This document shows positions 1 to 8,931 of a stretch of DNA of 64,000 nt, piece by piece. Below the pieces are notes generated by a model. The model was given only the letters and a program-made list of their open reading frames with translations. It ran no database searches and was not told the DNA's origin. The stretch comes from Phenylobacterium aquaticum (lineage in GTDB: Bacteria > Pseudomonadota > Alphaproteobacteria > Caulobacterales > Caulobacteraceae): contig NZ_JALDPT010000001.1 of assembly GCF_022695515.1 (NCBI RefSeq), positions 1 to 64,000 of the forward strand. The letters run 5' to 3'. Numbering within the stretch: position 1 is the first letter of the stretch; each line of letters opens with the position of its first letter. Position numbers and translations under genes: made by a program.

Positions 1-1
1 C

Positions 2-115
2 CGGCTGCGCGCCTTCGTGACCACCCTCGAGGATCTGACCGATATCGGGCTGGTCACCTTCGAGAAGGTCGAGGTTCTCCGGTACGGCGGGCACCACCCC
101 GAGCATCACGATTAG
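2..115 (+). CDS. 3' end of an unidentified protein (partial)
   Basis: An open frame enters from the left edge and stops at TAG 113-115, giving the last 37 residues of a protein. The tail reads LRAFVTTLEDLTDIG, then a His-rich end (GGHHPEHHD). It lies 17 bp before the P-type ATPase on the same strand, so the two probably share a transcript. The His-rich tail would suit a metal-handling protein, but too little is visible to name a family. Confidence 0.55.
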   Translation, partial: RLRAFVTTLEDLTDIGLVTFEKVEVLRYGGHHPEHHD

Positions 116-132
116 AAACGGCGCACACACCG

Positions 133-2640
133 ATGGCCGATGACCTGCTGCGGCTCAACCCTTCCACCTTGCTTTCGAACGAAGCCGGCGGGTGTCGCCG
201 CTGTATAGACGCCCTCATTCGCGATGTCGGCTCACAGCCGGGCGTGAGTTCGGCTGACATAGCTCGGGCGGGGGATGATTCCGAAGTCATCTCCGTGCGC
301 TTTGATGGGGAGACGACTTCCGCCGAGCAGCTCGGCGGGATCGCGCGGGAGGCCGGCGCCGCGTTGGACGCGCAGTTCGGGCACTTTAGCCTTCCCGTGG
401 GTGGCGGCGCTCACGCGAACGCGGCGGAAAGGATAGTCGACCGACTACGCGAAGAGCCCGGCGTCAGCCAGGCTGTGGTCGGAGCGGATGGGCACAGCTT
501 TGTCGAATACGAACGTCATAAGACCGACGAGGCCCGCTTGCGGGCGGCAATTCGAACGCTCGGCGTCGAGTTCGAGTCAAGCGCCCCGCCCGCGGCGCAG
601 GCTTGGCCCCGCGGTGATGCGGCGTCGGAGGGCGCCCGTCCGGCGGCGCCGGAGACCTCACACGACGCCCACGAGGGCAAGGAACATGCTCCTGGCGATC
701 ACGATCACGCGCACGGCGGCATATTTGGTGAACGCACCGAACTGATCTTCGCGGTGCTCGCGGGTATCATGCTGGGCGCCGGCTGGCTCACGGAGAAGTC
801 TGTCCAGGGCTTACTGCCACTCGCTTGCTACGTAATCGCGTACGGTTTCGGCGGCTTCTTCACCCTTAAGGAAGCGCTCGACAACCTGCGCCATAGGCGT
901 TTCGAGATCGATACTCTGATGCTCGTGGCGGCGGTGGGCGCGGCCACCCTTGGGCAGTGGGCGGAAGGCGCCTTGCTGCTCTTCCTATTCAGCCTCGGCC
1001 ATTCCCTCGAACACTACGCCATGGGCCGGGCGCGGCGTGCGATCGAGGCGCTGGCGGAGCTTGCCCCCGAAACCGCGACCGTTCGGCGCGCCGCGGCCAC
1101 GAAGGATGTCCCCGTCGCGGAACTGCAGATCGGCGACGTCATCCTGGTCCGGCCCAATGAGCGGATCGCGGCCGATGGCGTCGTAATCGTCGGCGAGAGC
1201 AGCGTGAACCAGGCCCCAGTGACAGGGGAGAGCGTTCCCGTCGACAAGACGGCCGCCGCAGATCCTGATCTCGACTTCGCCAAGGCGAGCGCCGAACAGC
1301 GCGTCTACGCCGGCACCATCAACGGCGCGGGCGCCCTTGATGTCCGGGTCGCACGTCAGGCTTCGGAGACCACCTTGGCCCGCGTCGTGAAGATGGTGGC
1401 CGAGGCGGAGGGCCAACGGTCCCCGACACAACACTTTACCGACCGCTTCGAGAAGATTTTCGTTCCTGCCGTCCTCGTAGGCGTCGCGCTCCTTATGTTG
1501 TCTTGGATGGTCGTCGACGAGCCGTTCAGCGCGAGCTTCTACCGGGCCATGGCGTGTTGGTGGCGGCGAGCCCCTGCGCGCTCGCCATCTCCGTCCCCAG
1601 CGCCGTGCTGAGCGGGGTGGCTCGGGCCGGTCGTGGCGGTGTGCTGGTGAAGGGCGGCGGCCCGCTCGAAAACCTCGGCACCCTGACGGCGCTCGCCTTC
1701 GACAAGACCGGCACCCTGACCGAGGGCAAGCCCCGACTGACCGACGTCGTGCCGGCCGACGGCGTCAATGAGCAAGAGTTGTTGGCCGTTGCTGTCGCTG
1801 TGGAACGGCTCAGTGATCATCCCCTCGCGGCGGCGGTCGTGCGCGACGGCGGCGCCAAGCTCGGCGGTCATCCGGAGCCCCGGGCCGAAGCGGTCGAAAG
1901 CCTCACGGGCCAAGGGGTCCGCGCTCAAGTGGCCGGTAAGACAACGATGATTGGCAAGCCGGGGCTCTTCGAGAGCGGGGAGGGCCCACCTTTCTGAAAT
2001 TATCTGGAGCGATGCACGTCGCCTGGAGACGAGCGGCCGAACTGTGATGGTGGTGCGCCAAGGCGACCGCTACCTCGGGGTCCTGGGGCTCATGGACACC
2101 GCGCGACCGGCCGCCAAGGCCGTGATCCAGCGCCTAAGAACGCTCGGCATCAAGCGCATGATCATGCTCTCGGGCGACAACCAGTCCGTCGCCGACGCCA
2201 TCGCCAAAGAGCTTGGCCTCGACGAGGCCAAGGGCGGCCTGATGCCGGAGGATAAGGTCGAGGTCATCAAAGCCATCAAGGCGCAGGCGGGCAAGATCGC
2301 CATGGTCGGCGACGGGGTCAACGACGCACCGGCCATGGCCAACGCGACTGTCGGCATAGCCATGGGCGCGGCCGGCTCCGACGTCGCCCTGGAAACGGCC
2401 GACGTGGCCCTGATGGCGGATGACCTCAGCCACCTGCCGTTCGCCGTCGGTCTCAGCCGTCGCACCAGCGGCATCATCAAGCAGAACCTTTTTGTCAGCC
2501 TCGGGATGGTTGCCTTCCTAATCCCAGCGACGCTGTTCGGGCTGAAGATTGGGGCTGCGGTGATCTTCCATGAAGGCTCCACCCTACTGGTGGTGGGTAA
2601 CGCGTTGCGCCTCCTTGCTTTCAAGGAAAAAACGGTGTGA
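133..2640 (+). CDS. P1B-4 type heavy-metal transporting ATPase, two compensating frameshifts
   Basis: Inner-membrane metal-exporting P-type ATPase. The N-terminus has an HMA-like domain with GGCRRC (CxxC) near residue 20, then a His-rich stretch around residues 180-195. Next come transmembrane segments, the actuator motif TGES, the phosphorylation motif DKTGT (D codon at 1701) and the hinge GDGVNDAP. The membrane motif is SPC (1569-1577) rather than CPC, and the last helix carries HEGST (2569-2583). SPC plus HEGS/GT is the signature of the P1B-4 (CoaT/CtpD/CzcP-like) group, known for Co, Zn, Cd or Fe export. The frame shifts after 1554 (one G missing in a GCG-GTG context) and returns near 1994 (one extra T in TTT). 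Outside the roughly 440 bp between the two shifts the frame is the same, and no domain is missing if both indels are errors. It is followed directly by the M23 peptidase gene. Confidence 0.85.
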
Positions 2641-2702
2641 GGGCATCGGTATCGAAGAACGCGGACGGCGATGCTCCCCCTCGATTGGCGCACGCAGGTT
2701 TC

Positions 2703-3335
2703 ATGATCCGCCGGGCTGCGACGCGGATGGGCCTCGTCGGGCTCCTGGCTGCCGGCGGCCCACTGGGGTTCGTGCTCGGAGCTCACCCCGGTTCAACCCC
2801 CGAGAGGTGGGTCCCGGCTGCCGCAGTCCGAATTGTGGCCGGACGATCCGAGATCGCTGGCATCGACCTCGACGGTGACGGCCAGCCTGACATTGCCCGG
2901 CCAGTCGCCAATCCCGTTCGCGGCGTCGACGTCTACGGTTCGGGGGCCTTCGGCGCAGCGCGCGATGGCGGCCGCCGGACCCACCATGGCGTGGATCTCG
3001 TCGCCGTCGCTGGGGAAGCCGTCCGCGCGCCGATCGCGGGTGTGATCACCCGTATCGGACCGGCCTATGCGGGGCAGGACAAGCTCCAATTTGTCGAGAT
3101 CGCAAACCCGACGACCCACTATGTGGCGAGGGTGCTCTACGTCGGGCCACTCGTCAGGAAGGGCGTCACGGTCGCAGCAGGGGACTTCATCGGGACAGCC
3201 CAAAGCCTGGCTGAACGATATCCAAAGGGCATCATCAACCACGTCCATGTCGAGCTCACCGGACGGCTCGGCGACCGCCTCGACCCGCTTGTGGTGCTGC
3301 CACCGCTCGCCGCCCGCGAAGCACCAACAGCATGA
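2703..3335 (+). CDS. M23 family (LytM-type) metallopeptidase, exported
   Basis: Predicted secreted or periplasmic zinc metallopeptidase acting on peptidoglycan cross-links. The chosen ATG starts a signal-peptide-like segment (MIRRAATRMGLVGLLAAGG). An upstream in-frame GTG at 2637 overlaps the ATPase stop but would add a charged leader before the signal peptide. The M23 zinc site is visible as HHGVDL (HxxxD) in the middle and HVHVEL near the end. A segment DLDGDGQPD before the catalytic domain resembles a Ca-binding or FG-GAP-like loop. It is tightly linked to the ATPase gene. The role in metal resistance is unclear. Confidence 0.75.
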   Translation: MIRRAATRMGLVGLLAAGGPLGFVLGAHPGSTPERWVPAAAVRIVAGRSEIAGIDLDGDGQPDIARPVANPVRGVDVYGSGAFGAARDGGRRTHHGVDLVAVAGEAVRAPIAGVITRIGPAYAGQDKLQFVEIANPTTHYVARVLYVGPLVRKGVTVAAGDFIGTAQSLAERYPKGIINHVHVELTGRLGDRLDPLVVLPPLAAREAPTA

Positions 3336-3348
3336 GCGCGGCGTCCAG

Positions 3349-3453
3349 ATGAATAAGGAGCCACGCGCACGACCCTCCATCTGGGCGGTGCTGCTGCTCG
3401 CAGCCTCCATCGGCTTCCTCGTGACCGGGGTCACGCTTCTCGTCTTCGGATGA
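3349..3453 (+). CDS. 34-aa single-pass membrane peptide
   Basis: A very short frame of 34 residues starts 13 bp after the peptidase stop. A basic N-terminus (MNKEPRARPS) is followed by one hydrophobic helix that ends at the C-terminus (LLLAASIGFLVTGVTLLVFG). The topology of charged cytoplasmic end then helix suits a small inner-membrane peptide. There is no family assignment. The position inside a co-directional run supports translation, but the size makes the call uncertain. Confidence 0.4.
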   Translation: MNKEPRARPSIWAVLLLAASIGFLVTGVTLLVFG

Positions 3454-3490
3454 CCGCCAAGCCCCCCAGACCTGAACTGGAATTCTCGCC

Positions 3491-3901
3491 ATGAACCCCC
3501 TGATGACCGCCGGCATCCTTGCTTCATTCGGGCTCGCCGGCTGCGCGGCTTATGGCGGCGCGACCTTACTGAGCTCGCCGATCGACGTCGCGCCATCGCG
3601 GAACGCGTCTGTTTCGACGCCCGATGCGATCCAAACCGCCACTGGGACCAGGTTTCATGGATCGGTCTGCCGGAGAGCGCCCTGGACCTCCCCGACGCGG
3701 ATTCGCATTGAGCGGATCGGACAGGACGGCACGGTTGTCGGGGTGGCGTCACGTCCCATCTCAGGCCTCGGCGGACGGGGGTCGCGGTGCGCCTTCTATG
3801 ACGTGCCGACCGACTGGACCATCGCCCCGCCAGAGCGGGTGCGCGTGTGCGCGGCCCGCTCAGATGCACCGTGCCAACCTGCGGCTCCGTCTGGATCATG
3901 A
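3491..3901 (+). CDS. Hypothetical lipoprotein
   Basis: 136-aa protein with a short hydrophobic leader and a lipobox-like LAGC at residues 15-18, so it is likely lipidated. The mature part has three or four Cys and a basic middle (RIRIERIGQDG). No family is recognised. The stop codon overlaps the start of the SRPBCC gene (ATGA), which indicates translational coupling. Confidence 0.55.
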   Translation: MNPLMTAGILASFGLAGCAAYGGATLLSSPIDVAPSRNASVSTPDAIQTATGTRFHGSVCRRAPWTSPTRIRIERIGQDGTVVGVASRPISGLGGRGSRCAFYDVPTDWTIAPPERVRVCAARSDAPCQPAAPSGS

Positions 3902-4365
3902 TCGTCTCTTGCGAGACGGAGATTGCTGCGCCGCCGATCAAGGTCTGGCGGGCGCTCAGCGACTTCTCGACCTATCGCCGCTGGAACCCATACCGCGAGG
4001 TGATCGGGTCAGCAGCGCTCGGCGCGAAGGTCACACTGATGATCGGCCCAGACCCGGAAGGACGCCGGAAGCTCCGAGCGACGATCAGCGTCTTCGAGCC
4101 CGGACACCGGATCGGCTTCACAACCGGTCGGCCACTGCTGGGTCGCGCCCTGGAAACCTACGTCATCGAGCCTGGCCGGCGGGGCACACATCTTCTGCAC
4201 ACCGCCGAGATGAACGGGCTTGGCGCCTTGGTGCTCGGCCGCCGCTCGTTCGAGCCGCGCCTTTTAGGGGTCTATAGGCGCGTCGACGACGCCTTGGCCA
4301 AATACCTGGAGTCCGGTTCGCGGGGGCAGCCCTCCGCCAAATCTCGCGGGAGACGCGCGTCTTGA
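3898..4365 (+). CDS. SRPBCC family protein (polyketide cyclase/START-like fold)
   Basis: About 155-aa cytoplasmic protein of the SRPBCC ligand-binding superfamily. It opens with the typical strand and helix (IVSCETEIAAPPIKVWRALS) and the DFSTYRRWNP segment common to this fold. It continues with KVTLMIGP, a hydrophobic cavity region and a C-terminal helix (YRRVDDALAKYLE). Start ATG 3898 overlaps the previous stop by 4 bp and begins exactly at the conserved fold; the longer frame from 3847 lies inside the upstream gene. The ligand is unknown. Confidence 0.75.
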   Translation: MIVSCETEIAAPPIKVWRALSDFSTYRRWNPYREVIGSAALGAKVTLMIGPDPEGRRKLRATISVFEPGHRIGFTTGRPLLGRALETYVIEPGRRGTHLLHTAEMNGLGALVLGRRSFEPRLLGVYRRVDDALAKYLESGSRGQPSAKSRGRRAS

Positions 4366-4412
4366 CGCTTCGGATGGAAGACTCCCACAAGCGCGCGACC
4401 GTAGCGACCTCG

Positions 4413-4889
4413 CTATCGTTGGGCGGGCGACATGGGAGCGGCCCCGGCTTCGGCCACGTAGGGCTGAAGTGCGACCACTTCGGGTGTGCCAGCACGGTAT
4501 TCCAGATGAAACTGAGCGCGGTCGCCGACTTTGACCCGATCGAGCAGGCTTGGAGGCCGCACCGCCGCAGTCATGGTGAGAACGGGCCAGTCCCCCGGCG
4601 AGCCTGGATCGTGTTGCAAGGTCAACCGTCCACCGGTGCGGTCAATCGCAACAATCCTACCGAGGCTGACGCCGCGGGCCGGGACGTCGGCGATGGCGAC
4701 GGGCTTGGTCGGTCCATCATGGCGGGGAAGCTCGCCCGCGCGGAGATGCGCCGCCATGGCCTCCGGCGTCCTCTCGACGAGCTTGTCGTTCCTGCCGCAC
4801 GCGCTGACGCTCAAAAGGCCCAACAGAAGCCAACATTGGGACAAGCGCCGTTGAGAGGCCGCCTCCGCGACAACCGAGGATGCCGACAT
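4413..4889 (-). CDS. CusF-like copper/silver-binding lipoprotein
   Basis: Exported protein with a CusF-type small beta-barrel. A hydrophobic leader ends in a lipobox (LLSVSAC). The C-terminal domain shows GRIVAIDRTGGRLTLQH, then DWPVLTMT and KVGDRAQFHLEY. The His, Trp and Met of these motifs match the cuprous-ion ligands of CusF (H, W, M), although the first Met is replaced by Leu. CusF proteins deliver Cu(I)/Ag(I) to RND efflux pumps in the periplasm; no CusCBA pump is in this window. A longer frame starts at 4940. I prefer ATG 4889, which keeps the signal peptide, with GAGGAGG about 14 nt upstream. Confidence 0.7.
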   Translation of the reverse strand: MSASSVVAEAASQRRLSQCWLLLGLLSVSACGRNDKLVERTPEAMAAHLRAGELPRHDGPTKPVAIADVPARGVSLGRIVAIDRTGGRLTLQHDPGSPGDWPVLTMTAAVRPPSLLDRVKVGDRAQFHLEYRAGTPEVVALQPYVAEAGAAPMSPAQR

Positions 4890-5004
4890 ACGCAAAGGCG
4901 ACACCTCCTCATTTGCGGGCCGGATACTTGCGAGGCGCATCCTAAACCTGGGCGCTGCAACCGGCTACCGCCAGACGATTTACAACCTAATCAGCCCGCC
5001 AGCC

Positions 5005-5035
5005 TTGATCCTCTAGGGGCTCGAGGATCTACACC
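5005..5035 (+). promoter_or_regulatory. CadR/PbrR-type MerR-regulated promoter (site A)
   Basis: TTGATC (5005-5010) is the -35 element. It is followed by the dyad GATCCTCTAG-GGG-CTCGAGGATC (5007-5029, 9 of 10 matches between arms) and, after a 19-bp spacer, TACACC (5030-5035) as a weak -10. MerR-family promoters have this over-long 19-20 bp spacer filled by the dyad. The CDF gene starts 25 bp downstream. The element recurs at 19141, 25838 (minus strand) and 25906. Confidence 0.7.
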
Positions 5036-5060
5036 CACGCCAGTTAGAAAGAGCAAGTAG

Positions 5061-6029
5061 ATGGCGCAACATCAGCACGGCCATGATCACGCGGATCACG
5101 CGGATCACGCGCACGAAGGGCACGGGGATGGAGGAGGGCATTCCCACTCGCATGCGCCCGCCAGCTTCGACCGGGCCTTCGCGATTGGGGTGGCGCTGAA
5201 CGTCGGCTTCGTCGTCATCGAGGCGACCTACGGCGTTATCGCTAACTCCCTCGCCCTGCTGGCGGACGCGGGCCACAACCTCAGTGACGTCGCCGGCTTG
5301 CTGCTGGCCTGGGGCGCGGTGTGGCTGGGCCGCCGCGCGCCGACCGCCAAGCGCACTTACGGATTTGGCCGCACGTCGATCCTCGCCGCCTTAGCTAACG
5401 CGGTCCTGCTGCTCGTGGCGATCGGAGCGATCGCCTGGGAGGCCATCCGCCGCTTTGAGGCGCCGCAACCGGTGGAAGGCGGGACGGTGATGGTGGTGGC
5501 CGCGATCGGCATCGTCATCAACACCGCCACCGCCTTGCTGTTCATGCGCGGGCGCAAAGGCGACATCAACATTCGCGGCGCCTTCCTGCACATGGCCGCC
5601 GACGCGGGCGTTTCCGCCGGCGTGGTGGTGGCCGGTCTGGTGATCACCATGACGGGCTGGCTGTGGCTGGACCCGGTCGTCAGCCTCGTGATCGTCGTCG
5701 TCATCGCTTTGGGGACCTGGGGACTCCTCAAGGATTCCGTTGCGATGGCAATCGACGCTGTGCCCCCAGGTATCGACCGGGACGAGGTCTTCGCCCACTT
5801 GCAAGGCCTCGAGGGGGTGAAGGAGGTGCACGATCTGCACATCTGGCCGCTCAGCACGACATCGACGGCCCTGACCGTGCACCTGGTGCGCTCCGAGGAC
5901 CGCATCGATGATGCGTTCACGGCGACAGTCACCGACGCACTGAAGGACCGGTTTGGGATCGGCCACGCGACGATCCAGTTCGAAACCGGGCAGGTCTCCT
6001 GTGACCTCGAGCCCAACCACGTCGTCTAG
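5061..6029 (+). CDS. Cation diffusion facilitator (CzcD/ZitB-like Zn/Cd/Co exporter)
   Basis: Inner-membrane proton-coupled divalent-cation exporter of 322 aa. A His/Asp-rich N-terminus (HQHGHDHADHADHAHEGH) is followed by six transmembrane helices. HN-type metal-site residues occur in TM2 (LLADAGHNLSD) and TM5 (HMAADAGVS), and there is a C-terminal cytoplasmic domain (GVKEVHDLHIWPLS). The HxxxD/HxxxD arrangement in TM2 and TM5 is typical of Zn/Cd-transporting CDFs. It is preceded by a MerR-type promoter and followed 41 bp later by a ZIP-like gene, so metal-inducible export is likely. Confidence 0.92.
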   Translation: MAQHQHGHDHADHADHAHEGHGDGGGHSHSHAPASFDRAFAIGVALNVGFVVIEATYGVIANSLALLADAGHNLSDVAGLLLAWGAVWLGRRAPTAKRTYGFGRTSILAALANAVLLLVAIGAIAWEAIRRFEAPQPVEGGTVMVVAAIGIVINTATALLFMRGRKGDINIRGAFLHMAADAGVSAGVVVAGLVITMTGWLWLDPVVSLVIVVVIALGTWGLLKDSVAMAIDAVPPGIDRDEVFAHLQGLEGVKEVHDLHIWPLSTTSTALTVHLVRSEDRIDDAFTATVTDALKDRFGIGHATIQFETGQVSCDLEPNHVV

Positions 6030-6070
6030 CCGCAACCAAAAGCCTTGGACCGGACAACCGAGAAGCGCTG

Positions 6071-6757
6071 ATGAACGCCCTAACCTACACGCTCATCCCC
6101 GTGGGCGCCGCTGTGGTGGGCGGCGGCGTCGCCGTTTGGCGCCAGCCCGGACCCACGCTCGTCAGTACGATTCAGCACTTCGCCGCCGGCGTCGTATTCG
6201 CTGCGGCAGCCGGCGAAATCCTACCGGACGTCATGCATGGGGGATCGCCGACGGCCACTTTGGTAGGGGGCGCGCTCGGCGTCCTCGTGATGCTGCTGAT
6301 CAAGAAGTTCGAAGAGCGGGCGCGGGGACCGGTCGGGCTGCTTGCCGCGGTCGGTATCGATATCCTCGTCGATGGGCTGGTGCTCGGCCTTGCGTTCATC
6401 GGCGGGCAAAAGGCTGGCGTGCTGCTCACAATCGCCCTCACGGTCGAGATCCTCTTCCTCGGTCTGACGGTGACGACGGAGCTGAATGACTTTCTCAAAT
6501 CCCGCTGGAAGATTTTCGCTGCGACCGCGGCGTTGTCCGTCCTGCTCCCCTTGGGAGCGATTGCGGCGGCGCCTGTGCACCTGCTGCCAGCCGTTATGGT
6601 AACGGGATTCCTGAGCTTCGGGCTGATGGCTCTGCTTTATCTCGTGACAGAGGAACTGCTGGTCGATGCGCACCAGAAGCCTGACACGGTCTGGATTAGT
6701 TCCGCCTTCTTCGTCGGCTTCTTGGCGCTCCTCGCACTCGAGGAATTGATGGGGTAG
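6071..6757 (+). CDS. ZIP-family-like metal transporter
   Basis: 228-aa polytopic membrane protein related to ZIP/GufA transporters. Recognisable pieces are HFAAGVVFAAAAGEILPD, then the presumed TM4 metal site DILVDGLVLGLAF (in place of the usual HNxPEG), then TVEILFLGLTVTTEL and TEELLVDAH. The altered TM4/TM5 residues make metal and direction uncertain. It follows the CDF exporter in the same operon, so it probably acts on the same metal stress. Confidence 0.75.
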   Translation: MNALTYTLIPVGAAVVGGGVAVWRQPGPTLVSTIQHFAAGVVFAAAAGEILPDVMHGGSPTATLVGGALGVLVMLLIKKFEERARGPVGLLAAVGIDILVDGLVLGLAFIGGQKAGVLLTIALTVEILFLGLTVTTELNDFLKSRWKIFAATAALSVLLPLGAIAAAPVHLLPAVMVTGFLSFGLMALLYLVTEELLVDAHQKPDTVWISSAFFVGFLALLALEELMG

Positions 6758-7184
6758 CCGAAGCCGCTCAGCCGGTCCTTGGAAGTTAAACGCGCCAGAC
6801 GAGCCGAAAAAGTGTAAGGAGCCATTTAGAGAGATTGCTTTATCACCGGACATACACGCGGGACGGGTGAAGTCTACTGGCGTATACGCCGAGGTTTAGC
6901 TAGATATTGGCTCAACATACCCCTCACGATTTCTCGTTCCGTCAAATAACGTCGCCAGCTCTCATGGCCGCTACAAGCAATCCGAGAGGCTAGGCCGAGG
7001 CCAGTTTCAGCTGCGGCGAGCGGGACGACCTTCAGCAGCAATGAAAGCCTGATGAGGGAGGTTAGAGCTCGCGACGTCGCGATGGCTGCGTTCGTTGTTG
7101 CCCAGGCTGAAACACGACGCCACCTGAGTCTGGCCATACGTCGCCGGATATCCATCAATGTCGTCATGGGTGAGCGCCTCGCGG
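6758..7184. other. Intergenic region with a 12-bp perfect palindrome
   Basis: 427 bp between convergent transporter genes. A frame of 97 codons on the minus strand (6874-7167) has no recognisable domain and a composition typical of chance frames. The only structured element seen is GGCGTATACGCC at 6879-6890, a perfect 12-bp palindrome in locally less GC-rich DNA. No terminator with a T tract was found. Confidence 0.4.
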
Positions 7185-8513
7185 CTAGCCCCCCCGCGCC
7201 AGGGTCGCAAACATCGCGACGGAAGCGACCGCCATGACGCCAGTAGCGGCCCAGCCCACGATCTTCAGCGGCCCGGACAGGATGAACCCCCCCATAATGT
7301 CCCTCTTGCCGCCCATAAGCATCATCAGCACCATGACCGGAACCGCGACAACGCCATTGATCACGGCGCTCCAGAATAGCGCTTTGATCGGATCGAGCTT
7401 GGTGAAGTTGAGCAGGGCGCCTACCAAGGTCGCGACGACGATGACGGCGTAGAAGCCGCGGGCGCGATTGAGCTTCCGCGCCAGCCCGACATGCCAGCCG
7501 AAGGACTCGCCGATGGCGTAGGCCGCCGAGCCGGCCAGGACCGGAACCGCCAGCAGGCCGGTGCCCACGATGCCCAGCGCGAAGATGACGAACGCGAATT
7601 GGCCGGCGATCGGCCTCAAGGCTTCCGCCGCCTGGGCCGAGGTTTGGATGTCGGTGACGCCCCGAGCGTTCAGGGTAGCGGCTGTCGACAGGATGATGAA
7701 GAGCGCCACCAGGTTAGAGAAGCCCATGCCCAAGTAGGTGTCGAGGCGGATGCGCGCGAACTCCGCCTTGGCTTGTGAGGGTGCGCGCTCGAGCGGTTTG
7801 GCCCCGTCACGTTCCTTGACCTCTTCGACTTCTTCTTCGGCCTGCCAGAAGAAGAGGTAGGGGCTGATCGTCGTGCCGAGGATGGCGACCACGGCGGTGA
7901 TGTAGGCTGGTGTCCACGCGATTTGTGGCGCCACGAGACGGTAGGCGACCGTGCCCCAGGGGATCTTCACGACAAAAGCCACGGCCACATAGGCAAACAA
8001 AGCCAGGGTCAGCCACTTCAGCACCGACACATACCGGGTGTAGCGGACAAACACCTCCAGACCGATGCAGAGCACAGCAAAAAGGCCGACGTAGAGCAGT
8101 TCCGGGCCGCCCATCACCAGCTTTAGCGCCGCGGCCATGGCGCCGAGGTCCGCACCGAGATTGATCGTGTTGGCCGCCAGGAGCAGGGTGACGATCACCG
8201 CGAGCACGCTGCGCGGATAGTGCTGCTTGAGATTGCCGGCCAGCCCGCGCCCGGTCACCCGTCCTATGCGGGCGGAAATCTCCTGGATCGCGCACATCAG
8301 CGGCCAGCTGAACAGCATGGTCCATCCGACGTTGTAGCCAAATTGAGCGCCGACCTGAGAGTAGGTCGCGATCCCGCTGGGATCGTCGTCGGAGGCGCCG
8401 GTAATCAGACCGGGCCCCAGGACCTGAAGGAGCTTGGGCCGTTCAGGCTGCTTGACGTCGGCAGACGCATTCGGCTCGCCCGCCGGGGTGTCCACCTCCT
8501 CGATGTCAGCCAC
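7185..8513 (-). CDS. NRAMP-family divalent metal transporter-like protein
   Basis: About 442-aa inner-membrane protein with some eleven helices. The first helix reads GLITGASDDDPSGIATYSQ, where classical MntH/NRAMP has DPGN, and TM6 lacks the MPH motif (AILGTTISPYLFFWQAEE). It belongs to the divergent NRAMP-related clade whose substrate is not settled (Mn, Mg or other). A charged loop (AEEEVEEVKERDGAKPLERA) follows TM6. I place the start at GTG 8513, with AGGAG 9 nt upstream; the longer frame begins at TTG 8561. Confidence 0.85.
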   Translation of the reverse strand: MADIEEVDTPAGEPNASADVKQPERPKLLQVLGPGLITGASDDDPSGIATYSQVGAQFGYNVGWTMLFSWPLMCAIQEISARIGRVTGRGLAGNLKQHYPRSVLAVIVTLLLAANTINLGADLGAMAAALKLVMGGPELLYVGLFAVLCIGLEVFVRYTRYVSVLKWLTLALFAYVAVAFVVKIPWGTVAYRLVAPQIAWTPAYITAVVAILGTTISPYLFFWQAEEEVEEVKERDGAKPLERAPSQAKAEFARIRLDTYLGMGFSNLVALFIILSTAATLNARGVTDIQTSAQAAEALRPIAGQFAFVIFALGIVGTGLLAVPVLAGSAAYAIGESFGWHVGLARKLNRARGFYAVIVVATLVGALLNFTKLDPIKALFWSAVINGVVAVPVMVLMMLMGGKRDIMGGFILSGPLKIVGWAATGVMAVASVAMFATLARGG

Positions 8514-8707
8514 CTGCGACGCTCCTGCTCTGTCGAATGACAGCTCGACCGTGGATATCAAATGATGAGCCAGCGTTTCGTTCCGTGTTCCCGGATGGCG
8601 AGCGCCGCGGCCCGGCCGTGACCGGCGGCAACGCCTTCCTCTAACAGTCGTTTAGGCCAGACGTCCGCCGGGCTCCGGGTGATCGGGCGCAGGAAGAGGA
8701 CTGAGTG

Positions 8708-8908
8708 ATGAACGGCCCGACACAACCCCCGAAGGCCCCGAACCCATCCGGTGGCGGAGCCTCTCCGAAAGCGCCTCAGCCGGAGTCCAAGGGCGTTGGG
8801 GAGCAGGGTGGCATGATCGGCGAAGGCACATCCGGCGAGCCCGCGGCGGACGTCACGGAAGATGACCCAAGGACGACGCGCCCAGGCGGGATGATTGGTG
8901 AGGGGTAG
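8708..8908 (+). CDS. Small Pro/Gly-rich disordered protein
   Basis: 66-aa acidic, Pro/Gly/Ser-rich protein with two copies of the motif GGMIGEG, one central and one at the C-terminus. No hydrophobic core is visible, so it is probably disordered. The ATG at 8708 has a purine-rich upstream stretch (AGGAAGAGG). The function is unknown. Candidate EcfG-type promoter elements lie about 55 bp upstream (see findings). Confidence 0.55.
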   Translation: MNGPTQPPKAPNPSGGGASPKAPQPESKGVGEQGGMIGEGTSGEPAADVTEDDPRTTRPGGMIGEG

Positions 8909-8931
8909 TGGCCACGGCGACGCGCTGTCGC

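Noticed and set aside
2793..3941. Long minus-strand frame of 382 codons
   Set aside because: It runs antisense to the M23 peptidase and following genes, has no domain, and its Arg/Ser-rich composition is that of a shadow frame.
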